From the IMG/VR virus record IMGVR_UViG_3300009159_004776, positions 1-42,245 of that record: a stretch of 42,245 nucleotides of DNA. One strand, 5' to 3'. Every line of letters begins with the position of its first letter. Position 1 is the first letter of the stretch. The translations under genes were made by a program, and so were the position numbers. This DNA is from a virus. Below, piece by piece: positions 1 to 9,374 of this stretch. The notes beneath the pieces were generated by a model. It saw only the letters and a list, made by a program, of their open reading frames with translations. It searched no databases and was not told the origin of the DNA.

Positions 1-1160
1 ATGATGTTCAAGCAGCTCGCTACCAAGCTGGTGGCATGCCTAAAAAGAAAGCAATTGCCAAGGCTAAATCTGATGAGTTCAAAGAAGGTCTCGATCCAGT
101 AGGCGACGAAGATGATGATGTTAACAATGACGGCAAGACTAACAAGACTGATGACTATTTAAAAAATCGTCGTGCCGCGGTGAGCAAGGCTATTGGTAGT
201 AAAGAAAAGAAAGTTGATGAAAAAATAGAAACATTTCGCTCCAACAACAGCGGCAAGATGGCCAACACTGTTAAACAAGGTAAAGGTCCTGCCCCTAGCT
301 CCCAGGATACACGTGACTCATATGCTAAAGATGTGAAAGCACTGAGAGCAGCAGGCGGATTGAAAAAAGACAGCAGCGGACAACGTAGCGGAGTTGCTCC
401 TTCAGGTCGTAGAATTGAAATAGACAGTTACGAAAGTGTTGAAGAAAGTTTCCCAACAGTTGCTTCTGCTAAGAAAGATCACGAAGAACGTGAAAAGTCT
501 AAGGGCACAGGCAAGTTTGACAAGAAAGAAACTAAGTCTGGTACAGAATATACACGTAAATCTAGCACATTTGACAATGGCACAGAAGATAAGCCGAAAG
601 AAAAGAAAAAAATGAAAGAAAGTCTACACAAGCAAAATGTTAAAGTTGTCAACGAAAGCATCATTCGTTGGTTAAACGAAGATGAAGAAGGCAAGGCCAA
701 GTCTATCACTGCTGGTACTGATATGGTCAACGACTTTACATCATGGATGACTCGTGTTGGACAATATCAAACCAAGAGCATGATCGAACTAGCAGATGCT
801 ATTCGCACACACTTTGGTCAAGAACAAGCTGAGACATTTAAAGCTGCTGTTGCTCCTGCACTTGAAGAAGCATTGAACATGCTAACAACGGTACGTGAAC
901 AACTAAGCAGTGCTGTAGCAGTTCTAGCAGGTGAACAACCTCCTACAGATCAAATGGGGTCAATGGGTGGTATGGATGCAGGCATGGACAGTATGGAACC
1001 AGGAATGGATTCAATGAACGCAGGTAACGAAGAAGTTCCCGGCGATGAGTTTGCCGCTTCTGATGCAGCATCCTCTGGCCGTGAAGCTCGTGAAAGCAGA
1101 CAGTTGTTTGCTCGCAAACTCAGCGAAGCTCATACCATTATTTCTAAGCTGTCAAAATGA
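1..1160 (+). CDS. Putative prohead/virion-associated protein, 5' partial
   Basis: The frame is open from base 3 through the ATG at 36, so this is the 3' part of a gene that starts before the window. The visible part is Lys/Asp/Glu rich and low in complexity, with a DVNNDGKTNKTDDYLKNRR stretch near residue 27 (counted from the ATG at 36) that recalls calcium-binding or dockerin-like loops in proteins of T4-like marine phages. A helical region (about 230-300) is followed by a Met/Gly/Asp-rich linker and a charged C-terminal helix. No enzyme motif is seen. The stop overlaps the next start. A structural or prohead-core role is inferred from composition and from phage context. Confidence 0.6.
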   Translation, partial: DVQAARYQAGGMPKKKAIAKAKSDEFKEGLDPVGDEDDDVNNDGKTNKTDDYLKNRRAAVSKAIGSKEKKVDEKIETFRSNNSGKMANTVKQGKGPAPSSQDTRDSYAKDVKALRAAGGLKKDSSGQRSGVAPSGRRIEIDSYESVEESFPTVASAKKDHEEREKSKGTGKFDKKETKSGTEYTRKSSTFDNGTEDKPKEKKKMKESLHKQNVKVVNESIIRWLNEDEEGKAKSITAGTDMVNDFTSWMTRVGQYQTKSMIELADAIRTHFGQEQAETFKAAVAPALEEALNMLTTVREQLSSAVAVLAGEQPPTDQMGSMGGMDAGMDSMEPGMDSMNAGNEEVPGDEFAASDAASSGREARESRQLFARKLSEAHTIISKLSK

Positions 1161-1525
1161 GATTGTTCGAAGTAGAAGGTAACTTCTCCGACGATCTTGA
1201 ACAGGCGTTGCGAGTGTTGATAGGACAGAATTCCAGTGACTCAATGAGTCAAGACAAAGATGGAAGCACTATAACACTGCAATGGCCTGCAATCAACAAT
1301 ATGTTAAAAAATATGAACTATGCTCCGGTAAAAGACCCGCAACAGTTCAAAAAAATGGTAGACTCACATCCAATACTGGCCAAGATGGTAAAAGACATTC
1401 AAAGTTCTGGAGTTGTGATCACAGTGGATGAGCCAGAAGATGCTCAAACAGAAATTCCAGCAGGACCTTCTGTAGACCAAATGGCTGCTAGCGGCGCCAA
1501 AGATTTCCAAGCAGATCTTTCTTAA
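1157..1525 (+). CDS. Conserved phage protein of unknown function
   Basis: A 122-residue acidic protein beginning MRLFEVEGNF, a start style common among small proteins of T4-like phages. The ATG overlaps the stop of the preceding virion-type gene (ATGA), so the two are probably translated together. It has a helical N-terminal half and a Pro/Glu/Asp-rich C-terminal tail. No signal peptide, membrane segment or catalytic motif is visible. A structural or assembly role is only suggested by the neighbour. Confidence 0.6.
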   Translation: MRLFEVEGNFSDDLEQALRVLIGQNSSDSMSQDKDGSTITLQWPAINNMLKNMNYAPVKDPQQFKKMVDSHPILAKMVKDIQSSGVVITVDEPEDAQTEIPAGPSVDQMAASGAKDFQADLS

Positions 1526-1532
1526 TCAAGAC

Positions 1533-1561
1533 TTGTATTTTTAAATTATTCGTAGTATAAT
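1533..1561 (+). promoter_or_regulatory. Possible sigma70-type promoter
   Basis: A perfect -10 TATAAT lies at 1556-1561, with a weaker -35 TTGTAT at 1533-1538 and 17 nt between them. It lies 7 nt before the exonuclease start codon, so any transcript would be nearly leaderless. Confidence 0.45.
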
Positions 1562-1568
1562 TACAACT

Positions 1569-2270
1569 ATGAATATTATTGCACCTCCTCCGTTTGTAGA
1601 AAAAATCCAATATCAAAGCTGTAAACAAATTAATGATCCCGTAACACGTAAGCGTGTCTACCTTACACCCGATGGTGAAAAGACTCCCAGTGTAACAACT
1701 ATCCTCTCAGCTACCAAAGACATGACTCATTTGAATGAGTGGAAGAATAGAATAGGACACGACAAAGCACAACAAATTACCACAGAAGCTGCGGGTGTGG
1801 GCACTGCTATGCACAGTAATCTTGAAAGATTTTTAGCAGGTGTAGAACGCCAGCCTGGTAATAACGCAGTGCATGTACAGGCAAACAAAATGGCCGATGT
1901 TATCATTGAAAACGGTCTTAAAGATGTAGATGAAGTATGGGCAATGGAACAGAGTTTGTACTTTCCGGGGCTGTATTCAGGAACTACTGACCTAGTGGCA
2001 GTGTACAAAGGTAATCCCAGTGTTTGCGATTACAAACAGACCAACAAGCCTAAAAAAGCAGAATGGATTGAAGATTATTACATACAGTTAGTTGCCTACA
2101 TAATGGCACACAACGAAGTGTATAAAACAGACATCCGTGAAGGACATGTGTTTATGTGCAGCCGAGATCTGCAATATCAACAGTTTGATCTATGGCCCAG
2201 CGACTTCAACAAGTACCAAGATATGTGGCTGGCCAAAGTTGAAGACTACTATCTCAACTATCACAAATAA
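1569..2270 (+). CDS. PD-(D/E)XK exonuclease, RecB/Cas4-like
   Basis: A 233-residue protein resembling the 'possible exonuclease' found in T4-like cyanophages and pelagiphages. Fold features visible: TPSVTTILSATK near the N terminus, an AAGVGTAMHSNLERFL helix (about 77-90) matching the G-x-x-x-H segment of RecB-like nucleases, YSGTTDLVAVYKG with the metal-binding Asp (about 136-148), and VCDYKQTNKPK, a D-x-K motif. YYIQLVAYIMAH matches the conserved Q-x-x-x-Y helix of this superfamily. The order H...D...DxK...QxxxY supports an active nuclease, probably in recombination or host DNA degradation. It stands alone between structural genes. Confidence 0.75.
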   Translation: MNIIAPPPFVEKIQYQSCKQINDPVTRKRVYLTPDGEKTPSVTTILSATKDMTHLNEWKNRIGHDKAQQITTEAAGVGTAMHSNLERFLAGVERQPGNNAVHVQANKMADVIIENGLKDVDEVWAMEQSLYFPGLYSGTTDLVAVYKGNPSVCDYKQTNKPKKAEWIEDYYIQLVAYIMAHNEVYKTDIREGHVFMCSRDLQYQQFDLWPSDFNKYQDMWLAKVEDYYLNYHK

Positions 2271-2273
2271 TCG

Positions 2274-2281
2274 CATAAATA
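2274..2281 (+). promoter_or_regulatory. T4-late-like promoter box CATAAATA
   Basis: Close to the T4 late consensus TATAAATA, 22 nt before the start of the fibre-like gene at 2304. Confidence 0.5.
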
Positions 2282-2303
2282 TCCTTATACTAGGGATATT
2301 TCT

Positions 2304-3917
2304 ATGGCAGTTATTCAGATTTCCAAAATTCAGGTTCGCAGAGGTGCTATCAGCGACCAAGCATTACCACAGTTGGCCAGCGGAGAATTTGGTTGGGCAG
2401 TTGACACTCAACAGTTGTTTATAGGCAATGGCAGTGTAGCAGAAGGTTCACCAGCTGTAGGAAATACTGAAATTCTCACAGAACGCAGTATTTTTGATGT
2501 GCTAACAAATTTCACCAGTACTGTTTATACCTATAGAGGCCACAATCCTGCTATCAGCATACAAACAGGACTCGATGTCAATTCTCCAGTAGAACGAACA
2601 CTACAACACAGATTAGATGAAACTGTGACAGTTCTGAGTTTTGGTGCAACAACCACAGCTACAAATTTCACACAAGCACTGCAACGTGCCGTAAATGAAA
2701 ACTTTAAAACTGGTAGAGAAAAGAAAATATTAAGAATACCTTCTGGAACATACTATTCTACCAGCACTGTAAATTTACCGCAAAATTGTATTTTAGTTGG
2801 TGACGGTATTGGTCGAACTGTGATATATTCTATGGGCACAGGTACTAATGCAACCCTGTTTAATACCACAGCATCAAATATTCAAATATCTGCAATGTCG
2901 TTGATTTATACTGCGACAACAGCGATTGTTCAATCTAGTCCGTTAGTAAAAATCACCAATGCTGAAAATGTCAAATTTAAAGATGTTAAATTGACAGGAA
3001 TCTATGCCAAGGGCAGTAGCAATACATCATCATACTCTGCATTTTTATTAGATGATCCAGTAGTAATAAGTCCGTCACTATCATTGACAATTGAAGACTG
3101 TCATATAGAAGGACTATGCTATCCAATTACATCAAATTCAGACGTTAGTGATATTGTAATTCAAAACAATGTGTTTAAGAATCTTTATCAAGGAATAACA
3201 TTTGCCACTAATTTACAAGGTGCAGGGTCAAAAGTCTATGGACCAAGACGTGTAAAAATCAAAGATAATAAATTTGAACGAATTCAAAGACAGGCCATTT
3301 TTGCCGGTGCTAATACATCAACTAACAATCAAATAGACAGTGAAAGCAATGTGTTTGTTGAAGTTGGTAATAATTTAAATGGCAACACCAGCACTTATAC
3401 ATCAATTATAACTTTTAACAGTTATGGCAACAGCTCAATCAATGATAGCTTTGAACGCCTATGGGATGCTCAAGCCACTAGCTACAATCAAACTTATGCA
3501 ACATGGGTTCCGGATAATACCAAATATTATCGCCAAGCACCCATAGTTGACGGTACCGCTAGAGTTGAAATAAAATTCCCAATACCACAAGTTATGTTTG
3601 CCACTACATTTACACAGACATTGGTTAGACTACCCTGTGATGGTATAGCAGTTACAGGCGTTAATGTAGAGTACATAATAGAAAAACAGAACCTATCACG
3701 CAAAGGTACGCTAAGTGTTGTTGGAGGAGCAAATGGTACTGCTGTTAAAGACAGCTATTCATTAGCAGGTAATGGTGCTTTAGATGATGTAGTTTTTACA
3801 GCTTCAATAATTGATACTGCTAACCCAGGCGGAACCAACTATGATACGCTGGCTATTCAATACGAAAATTTAAATACAGCAGGTGTAATCACCTCTAATA
3901 TATCTTACTATCGTTAA
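2304..3917 (+). CDS. Tail fibre/spike-like protein with beta-helix
   Basis: A 537-residue protein. The N-terminal 60 residues (QISKIQVRRGAISDQALP, then ASGEFGWAVDTQQLFIGNG) match the trimeric N-terminal domain of phage receptor-binding proteins of the Mtd/collar-fibre type. The middle (about 110-330) is rich in short Asn/Ile/Val repeats such as IQISAMSLIY, VKFKDVKLTG, LTIEDCHIEG and IVIQNNVFKN, typical of a right-handed pectate-lyase-like beta-helix. The C-terminal 130 residues are beta-rich and may be the tip. It probably sits on the tail or baseplate and contacts host surface sugars. No lyase catalytic residues could be assigned. Confidence 0.75.
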   Translation: MAVIQISKIQVRRGAISDQALPQLASGEFGWAVDTQQLFIGNGSVAEGSPAVGNTEILTERSIFDVLTNFTSTVYTYRGHNPAISIQTGLDVNSPVERTLQHRLDETVTVLSFGATTTATNFTQALQRAVNENFKTGREKKILRIPSGTYYSTSTVNLPQNCILVGDGIGRTVIYSMGTGTNATLFNTTASNIQISAMSLIYTATTAIVQSSPLVKITNAENVKFKDVKLTGIYAKGSSNTSSYSAFLLDDPVVISPSLSLTIEDCHIEGLCYPITSNSDVSDIVIQNNVFKNLYQGITFATNLQGAGSKVYGPRRVKIKDNKFERIQRQAIFAGANTSTNNQIDSESNVFVEVGNNLNGNTSTYTSIITFNSYGNSSINDSFERLWDAQATSYNQTYATWVPDNTKYYRQAPIVDGTARVEIKFPIPQVMFATTFTQTLVRLPCDGIAVTGVNVEYIIEKQNLSRKGTLSVVGGANGTAVKDSYSLAGNGALDDVVFTASIIDTANPGGTNYDTLAIQYENLNTAGVITSNISYYR

Positions 3918-3920
3918 TTC

Positions 3921-4355
3921 ATGTTTAACCTATCTCCTGATGAGAGATTAACTGCTTGGTCTCAACACCGACAGGATCTCGATTCATCCAAATCTCCTCT
4001 AACTGACCTAATTGAATTTTGGAACAAGAGTCCCTACGTTCCCTACAATCGGCAAGTTGATCCATATCATCAACGCAGTTGGCCTACTCCTTGGGAAATC
4101 ATTGTGGAAAACAAATATGATGATTTTACCAAAGCTCTAATGATGAGCTGGACACTGAAATTAACTACTAGGTTTAAGGACAGTAAAATTGAGATAAAAA
4201 CATACGTAGACACAGAGGGAAAAAGACAGTATAATCTAGTGTTAGTTGATGAAGAAAATGTGATTAACTACGATGATAATGGACTGATAAATGCGGAAGA
4301 TATTCCGGATTCATTTCGACTAGAAAACCTAGTTGAAGTAACCAGACCTAGGTAA
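3921..4355 (+). CDS. Conserved phage protein of unknown function
   Basis: 144 residues, following the fibre gene by 3 nt. It is Trp/Pro-rich at the N terminus (QRSWPTPWEIIVENKYDD near 50-67) and beta-rich at the C terminus. Proteins with this Trp/Pro segment occur beside structural genes in T4-like phages of marine bacteria; no biochemical role is known to me. No signal peptide or membrane segment. Assembly or tail function is possible from position only. Confidence 0.55.
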   Translation: MFNLSPDERLTAWSQHRQDLDSSKSPLTDLIEFWNKSPYVPYNRQVDPYHQRSWPTPWEIIVENKYDDFTKALMMSWTLKLTTRFKDSKIEIKTYVDTEGKRQYNLVLVDEENVINYDDNGLINAEDIPDSFRLENLVEVTRPR

Positions 4356-4399
4356 ATATCACTCTAGTTAGAAAAAATAAAAATAATAGTAGGTATACA

Positions 4400-6754
4400 A
4401 TGATACAAGTCGTTAAACGCAGTGGAACTCGCGTTCCATTAGATATAAGCAAGATACAAAGACAGGTTGCGTTTGGCTGTTATGGTGTAGATGGTGTAAG
4501 TCCATCAATGATCGAAATCAAAGCACAGTTAGAATTCCATGATGGTATGACTACAGAGACTATTGATGCTCTGTTGTTAAAGGCCATGGTTGACTTAATT
4601 GATGAGTCTGAGAATCCGGAAATAAACAACGTTAACTATCAATATGTAGCAGGCAGACAAAAAGTCAGTATGTTGCGTAAGGAAGTGTATGGCAGTTATG
4701 AGCCTCCTAGTCTTTACAGTATTGTAAAGACAAACGTAGAACTAGGTATGTACACAGCCGATCTGCTTAAATGGTACACTGAAGAAGAATGGAATGTTAT
4801 TGATCTCTTTATTGATCACAGCAAAGACGAAACCTATACCTATGCGGCTATTGCACAGCTAGCTGAAAAGTACCTTGTACAAAATCGTGCCACAGGCAAA
4901 ATTTACGAAACACCTCAGGTTCGTTATGCTATTGCCGCAGCCACAGCATTTCACAACGAACCAACAGATAAAAGATTAAAATATGTTAAAGAGTATTACG
5001 AATGTGCCAGTGACGGGCATTTCACTCTTGCTACTCCTGTGTTGGCTGGTCTTGGAACTACTACAAAACAATTTAGTAGTTGCGTACTTATTAGCTCAGA
5101 TGATACTTTGGATAGCATCTTCGCAGCCGGAGAAATGATGGCCAAGTATGCATCAAAACGAGCCGGAATCGGCCTTGAAATAGGCAGAATTAGGCCCGTA
5201 GGTGCACCAATTCGCAACGGAGAAATCAAACATACGGGTATGATACCATTCCTGAAGAAATGGTTTGCTGATCTACGTTCATGTTCTCAAGGTGGTATTC
5301 GCAATGCCAGTTGCACAGTTACATTCCCTGTCTGGCATGCTCAGTTTGAAGATCTAATTGTGTTAAAGAACAACCAAGGTGTGGAAGAAACTCGTGTACG
5401 TCAAATGGACTACAGTGTCGTAGTCAATAAGATGTTTTGGAATCGCTACAAAAACAATGAAATGATTACCTTGTTTGATCCACATGAAGTTCCGGACTTG
5501 TACCAAGCATATTATCGTGACTCAAAAGAATTTGAAAAACTGTACTTGAAATATGAACAAGATAAGAGTATTAAAAAGAAAGTGGTATCGGCAGATGAAA
5601 TATTCAAAAACGGTATTCTTAAAGAACGCACTGATACTGGTCGAATCTATTTGGTTAATATTGACAATGTTATTAACCAAGGCCCATTTGACACCACTGT
5701 AGACCCCATCTACCAGTCTAATCTGTGCCAAGAAATTCTGTTACCCACACGACCTTTCCAACGCATTGAAGACGCAGAAGGACGCATTGCTCTTTGCACT
5801 CTAGGATCGATAAACTGGGGAGCACTTAAAAATCCTCAAGACATGCGTAAAGCCTGTCGAGTATTGGTTCGCAGTCTAAGTAACCTATTACAATATCAAG
5901 ATTTCCTAAGTGTACAAAGTAAATTAGCCAACACAGACTTTGAACCTTTAGGTGTTGGAATTACTAATCTTGCCTACTGGCATGCTCGCCGTAATATCAA
6001 ATACGGTGAAAAGGAAAGTCTTGCTGAAGTCAAACGCTGGATGGAACATCAAGCATATTACCTTACTGAAGCCAGTGTGGAATTGGCCCAAGAGCGTGGC
6101 CCATGTCTGCGTAGCGAACACACTTATTATGGTAAAGGAATATTTCCTTGGGACCGCCGTAACCCGGGCGTTGACGAACTAACAGACTTTACACCTAGTT
6201 TAGATTGGGAACCATTACGCAGCCGTATGAAACAATACGGGATCCGTAATGCTACACTAATGGCCGTGGCACCGGTTGAATCCAGCTCAGTTGTTTTAAA
6301 CTCCACCAACGGAATTGAAATGCCGATGGAATTGATTTCTGTCAAAGAATCAAAAGCTGGATCGTTTGTACAGGTTGTGCCAGAGTACAAACGTCTTAAG
6401 AATCGTTATCAACTGATGTGGGATCAAACTGACTGTGTTGACTATCTAAAAACTGCCGCGGTGTTGGCAGCATACATTGATCAAAGCCTATCAACAAACA
6501 CATTCTATAATCCTGCCCACTTTCAGGGAGCCAAAGTTCCCGGCACACTGATTGCTAAAAATCTAATGTTGGCATACAAGTGGGGAATTAAGACAATCTA
6601 CTACAGTTTGATAAACAAAGTGGGGGCCAAGGCCAACTTTGCCAACACAGCATCCGCACCGCAAGTAAATGGCATTAATGGACACGCCATTAATGCCGCA
6701 GACAACATTGTTATCTATGATGACATTGAAGACTGCGAAGCCTGTAAATTATAA
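4400..6754 (+). CDS. nrdA: Ribonucleotide reductase class Ia, alpha subunit
   Basis: 784 residues, full length. It reduces ribonucleoside diphosphates to deoxy forms for phage DNA synthesis, together with NrdB encoded directly downstream. An ATP-cone lies in residues 1-95 (MIQVVKRSGTRVPLD). Active-site cysteines are seen at C228 (QFSSCVLIS), in SNLCQEILLP (the catalytic Cys-x-Glu) and in ALCTLGSINWG. The radical-transfer tyrosine pair is in TIYYSLINK, and the C-terminal redox pair is CEACKL, as needed for re-reduction by glutaredoxin (a glutaredoxin gene lies at 8106). All residues expected for activity are present. The start has an upstream AGGT. Confidence 0.97.
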   Translation: MIQVVKRSGTRVPLDISKIQRQVAFGCYGVDGVSPSMIEIKAQLEFHDGMTTETIDALLLKAMVDLIDESENPEINNVNYQYVAGRQKVSMLRKEVYGSYEPPSLYSIVKTNVELGMYTADLLKWYTEEEWNVIDLFIDHSKDETYTYAAIAQLAEKYLVQNRATGKIYETPQVRYAIAAATAFHNEPTDKRLKYVKEYYECASDGHFTLATPVLAGLGTTTKQFSSCVLISSDDTLDSIFAAGEMMAKYASKRAGIGLEIGRIRPVGAPIRNGEIKHTGMIPFLKKWFADLRSCSQGGIRNASCTVTFPVWHAQFEDLIVLKNNQGVEETRVRQMDYSVVVNKMFWNRYKNNEMITLFDPHEVPDLYQAYYRDSKEFEKLYLKYEQDKSIKKKVVSADEIFKNGILKERTDTGRIYLVNIDNVINQGPFDTTVDPIYQSNLCQEILLPTRPFQRIEDAEGRIALCTLGSINWGALKNPQDMRKACRVLVRSLSNLLQYQDFLSVQSKLANTDFEPLGVGITNLAYWHARRNIKYGEKESLAEVKRWMEHQAYYLTEASVELAQERGPCLRSEHTYYGKGIFPWDRRNPGVDELTDFTPSLDWEPLRSRMKQYGIRNATLMAVAPVESSSVVLNSTNGIEMPMELISVKESKAGSFVQVVPEYKRLKNRYQLMWDQTDCVDYLKTAAVLAAYIDQSLSTNTFYNPAHFQGAKVPGTLIAKNLMLAYKWGIKTIYYSLINKVGAKANFANTASAPQVNGINGHAINAADNIVIYDDIEDCEACKL

Positions 6755-6765
6755 AGAGACACACT

Positions 6766-7866
6766 ATGAGTAAACAACAATACGACTTGTCGAAACAAAC
6801 AAATTATCTAAAACGTCATATGTTCCTGGATCCAGAGGGTCCTGTAACTGTGCAGAGATTTGAAGAAGTAAAATATCCACGCATTGCTAAGTTTGAAGAA
6901 TTGGCCCGTGGATTCTTTTGGGTACCAGAAGAAATCTCATTAACCAAAGATAAAATAGATCATAAGGAAGCCAGTGATGCAGTTAAGCATATCTTTACTA
7001 GCAATTTACTTCGTCAGACTGCTTTGGATAGTATTCAAGGCCGTGCGCCAAATCAAGTTTTCTCGCCAGTTATAAGTATTCCGGAACTTGAAGCATTGGT
7101 CAGTAATTGGAGCTTCTTTGAAACTAATATCCACTCAAAAAGTTACAGTCATATCATAAGGAACGTGTATGGAGTACCTAAAGAAGAATTTAACAAAATT
7201 CACGACACAGCTGAAATTGTTGGTATGGCTGCTAACATTGGTCGTTACTATGAAGATCTTCACGTGCTCAATTGCCGCAAAGAAACTGGAGAACACATTG
7301 ACACAATGGTTCACAAGCGATCCATATGGATGGCACTACACGCAAGCTATGCCTTGGAGGCTCTACGTTTCATGGTGAGTTTTGCCACCAGTTTGGCAAT
7401 GGTTGAAAACAAAATCTATATTGGCAATGGCAACATTATCAGTTTGATTCTACAAGATGAACTGCTACACGCAGAATGGACAGCCTGGTTAATTAACAAT
7501 GTAACCAAAGATGATCCAGATTTTGTTACACTGGAAACAGAATGTGCAGAAGAAGTTTACCAATTGTATTTGGAAGTAATAGGCGAAGAAAAAGCCTGGG
7601 CCGAATATCTATTCAGCCGTGGTGTAGTAATTGGTCTTAATGCTAACATTCTTAAAGACTTTGTAGATTATACTGCCTTTAACCGATTAAAAGAAATTGG
7701 CATCAAGTATTTAGAAGACCATCCTCGCCAAAGTCCTATTCCTTGGTTTAACAAACATGTAAATATCAACAAGAAGCAGACAGCACTACAGGAAAACGAA
7801 AGCACCAATTATGTAATCGGTGTTATGAGCGACACTGTAGAGTATGAAGAACTTCCTGATCTATAA
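6766..7866 (+). CDS. nrdB: Ribonucleotide reductase class Ia, beta subunit
   Basis: 366 residues. It supplies the diiron-tyrosyl radical for NrdA and starts 11 nt after nrdA, so they form one operon. FFETNIHSKSYSHIIRN (about 114-130) contains the metal ligands Glu and His and the candidate radical Tyr. LILQDELLHAEWTAWL carries the second E-x-x-H ligand pair. The spacing E-x-x-x-H in the first motif is one residue longer than in E. coli NrdB, which I think is a subfamily feature of phage proteins rather than a defect. The C-terminal tail (SDTVEYEELPDL) is acidic, like the NrdA-binding tail of other R2 proteins. Confidence 0.96.
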   Translation: MSKQQYDLSKQTNYLKRHMFLDPEGPVTVQRFEEVKYPRIAKFEELARGFFWVPEEISLTKDKIDHKEASDAVKHIFTSNLLRQTALDSIQGRAPNQVFSPVISIPELEALVSNWSFFETNIHSKSYSHIIRNVYGVPKEEFNKIHDTAEIVGMAANIGRYYEDLHVLNCRKETGEHIDTMVHKRSIWMALHASYALEALRFMVSFATSLAMVENKIYIGNGNIISLILQDELLHAEWTAWLINNVTKDDPDFVTLETECAEEVYQLYLEVIGEEKAWAEYLFSRGVVIGLNANILKDFVDYTAFNRLKEIGIKYLEDHPRQSPIPWFNKHVNINKKQTALQENESTNYVIGVMSDTVEYEELPDL

Positions 7867-7875
7867 GGATATAAC

Positions 7876-8046
7876 ATGGCAAAGATTGTTGAGGATGTAT
7901 TAGTCATCAAATTTAGTAAAATTGTCAAAGACAATGAATCAGACGCATCTAGTATTGCTGGACCTGATGTTCAGGCAGCACTAGAGCAAGTGGCACAAGA
8001 ACTAGTCGGCGATGCTGTAATCGTTGAAATAGAATCAGCCAAATAA
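7876..8046 (+). CDS. Small acidic phage protein
   Basis: A 56-codon ORF starting MAKIVEDVLVIKFSK, 9 nt after nrdB, with AAGGAT upstream of the ATG. It is acidic and mixed alpha/beta (a beta segment VLVIKFSKIV, a helix VQAALEQVAQELVG, a beta segment AVIVEIESA). It lies between nrdB and a hairpin at 8049-8072, so it is the last gene of the nrd unit. I do not recognise the family. Codon use and spacing match its neighbours, so I consider it real. Confidence 0.7.
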   Translation: MAKIVEDVLVIKFSKIVKDNESDASSIAGPDVQAALEQVAQELVGDAVIVEIESAK

Positions 8047-8047
8047 C

Positions 8048-8080
8048 TCACAGGGTCTTGCTTTAAGGCCCTGTTTCATT
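8048..8080 (+). terminator. Hairpin terminator after nrd operon
   Basis: CAGGG and CCCTG form a stem around 8049-8072 with a U-rich run after it. It separates the nrd operon from the glutaredoxin operon. Confidence 0.6.
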
Positions 8081-8105
8081 TAAAATAATCATAAAGGATA
8101 ATAAT

Positions 8106-8363
8106 ATGCAGGCTATCGTATGGAGTAAAGATCCTTGCCCATTTTGCGACCGAGCAAAAAATCTATTAAAACTCAAGGGCATTGAATTTGAAGAACGTAA
8201 TATCACAACAGGCAATTGGACTAAAGAACAACTAATGGAGTCTGTGCCGGGAGCTAGAACAGTTCCGCAGATCTTAATCAATGGTCAATTGATTGGCGGG
8301 TTCAATGAGCTACAACAGCATCTACAAAATGTAGAAGGCGGATTTGGTGATGGCCGCCTCTAA
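8106..8363 (+). CDS. Glutaredoxin
   Basis: 85 residues. The dithiol active site is C11-P-F-C14, with the TVPQI cis-proline loop at 52-56 and a GG glutathione-binding turn near 64. The likely role is to reduce the phage ribonucleotide reductase encoded upstream, as phage glutaredoxins (T4 NrdC) do. An AAAGGAT Shine-Dalgarno precedes the ATG. The gene overlaps the next start by 14 nt. Confidence 0.93.
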   Translation: MQAIVWSKDPCPFCDRAKNLLKLKGIEFEERNITTGNWTKEQLMESVPGARTVPQILINGQLIGGFNELQQHLQNVEGGFGDGRL

Positions 8364-8691
8364 CACCTACACTATAAATTATCCATCAGCTGGATCTACG
8401 GTCGCTACTGGCGGTCCATACACCTTTACTACAAATAACACAAGTCCGTGGATCACTACCGGCAGTGGTACCGGCATCGGTCAAAGCAGTTTAAAAGTCT
8501 TAGGTGATGCAGAATTCGAAGGCAATCTCAAAGTCAAGGGTCGAGACCTTGTTAAATTGTTAGACACAATAGAGGACAGATTTGCCATTATATCAGATCC
8601 AGATCCTAAAAAACTAGAAAAATTCAAAGCCCTTAAAAAGGCCTATGATCATTACAAACTAATGGAAAAATTAATCGGCGAGGAAGAATGA
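8350..8691 (+). CDS. Conserved phage protein with KAYxHYxLM tail
   Basis: The best start is the ATG at 8350 (MAASNTYTINYPS); TTG and GTG codons in frame just upstream are less likely. The N-terminal 55 residues are Ser/Thr/Gly rich and beta-like. Next comes LKVKGRDLVKLLDTIEDR, a segment I recognise from structural-type proteins of T4-like cyanophages. The end, KKAYDHYKLMEKL, is a motif that recurs at the C termini of two other proteins here (9358 and 25664). Probably a virion or assembly protein; function unknown. Confidence 0.65.
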   Translation: MAASNTYTINYPSAGSTVATGGPYTFTTNNTSPWITTGSGTGIGQSSLKVLGDAEFEGNLKVKGRDLVKLLDTIEDRFAIISDPDPKKLEKFKALKKAYDHYKLMEKLIGEEE

Positions 8692-9374
8692 AAGTAAAAT
8701 TAATTTCGTGTAGTAAACCCAGTAGACAACTGGTCAGTGAAGGTATCTACGAAGCACAAGACCTAATAGCGTTCTGTGCTAGAGTCAGTAATCCCAGTAA
8801 TCAGTTAAACACAGAAACTAGTGAAAAACTTATTCGCTATCTTGTTAAACACAAACACTGGTCGCCGTTAGAAATGACTTCTGCCTGTTTAGAGATTGAA
8901 ACCACACGTGATATTGCTAGACAGATACTACGCCATAGAAGTTTCAGCTTCCAAGAGTTTAGCCAACGCTATGCTGACCCGACAAAGGATCTTAACTTTG
9001 TACTTAGAGAAGCAAGACTCCAAGATCCTAAGAATAGACAGAACAGTATAGAGATAGATATCAAAGATGAGGATGATGAATTTCTTATTCATGAATGGAA
9101 TCGTCGACAACAAGATATTATTGACTTAGTTAAAGAAAACTACAAATGGGCAATTGAATGCGGCATTGCCAAAGAACAGGCTCGTGCTGTGTTGCCTGAA
9201 GGCCTAACAGAAAGTAGATTGTACATGAATGGTACTCTACGTTCATGGGTACATTTTATTGAACTACGCTCAGGTAATGGCACACAGAAAGAACACATGG
9301 AAGTTGCCCGTGAGTGCGCCAAGGCAATTGCTGAAATATTTCCAATGGTCTCAGAATATGTCCAACCTGAATGA
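8688..9374 (+). CDS. thyX: Flavin-dependent thymidylate synthase ThyX
   Basis: 228 residues. It makes dTMP from dUMP using methylene-tetrahydrofolate, FAD and NADPH. The ThyX signature is RHRSFSFQEFSQRY at residues 82-95 (consensus RHRxxSxNExSxRY, with Gln for Asn). LPEGLTESRLYMNGTLRSW near 170-188 matches the dUMP/FAD-binding part, including the conserved Arg residues, and HFIELR follows. Its start overlaps the previous stop (ATGA). It works with the dCMP deaminase encoded at 11088, which produces dUMP. Confidence 0.96.
   Translation: MKVKLISCSKPSRQLVSEGIYEAQDLIAFCARVSNPSNQLNTETSEKLIRYLVKHKHWSPLEMTSACLEIETTRDIARQILRHRSFSFQEFSQRYADPTKDLNFVLREARLQDPKNRQNSIEIDIKDEDDEFLIHEWNRRQQDIIDLVKENYKWAIECGIAKEQARAVLPEGLTESRLYMNGTLRSWVHFIELRSGNGTQKEHMEVARECAKAIAEIFPMVSEYVQPE

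Noticed and set aside
9229-9357. Longer N terminus for the gene at 9358
   Set aside because: The upstream frame is a shadow of thyX; the ATG at 9358 gives a normal overlap.
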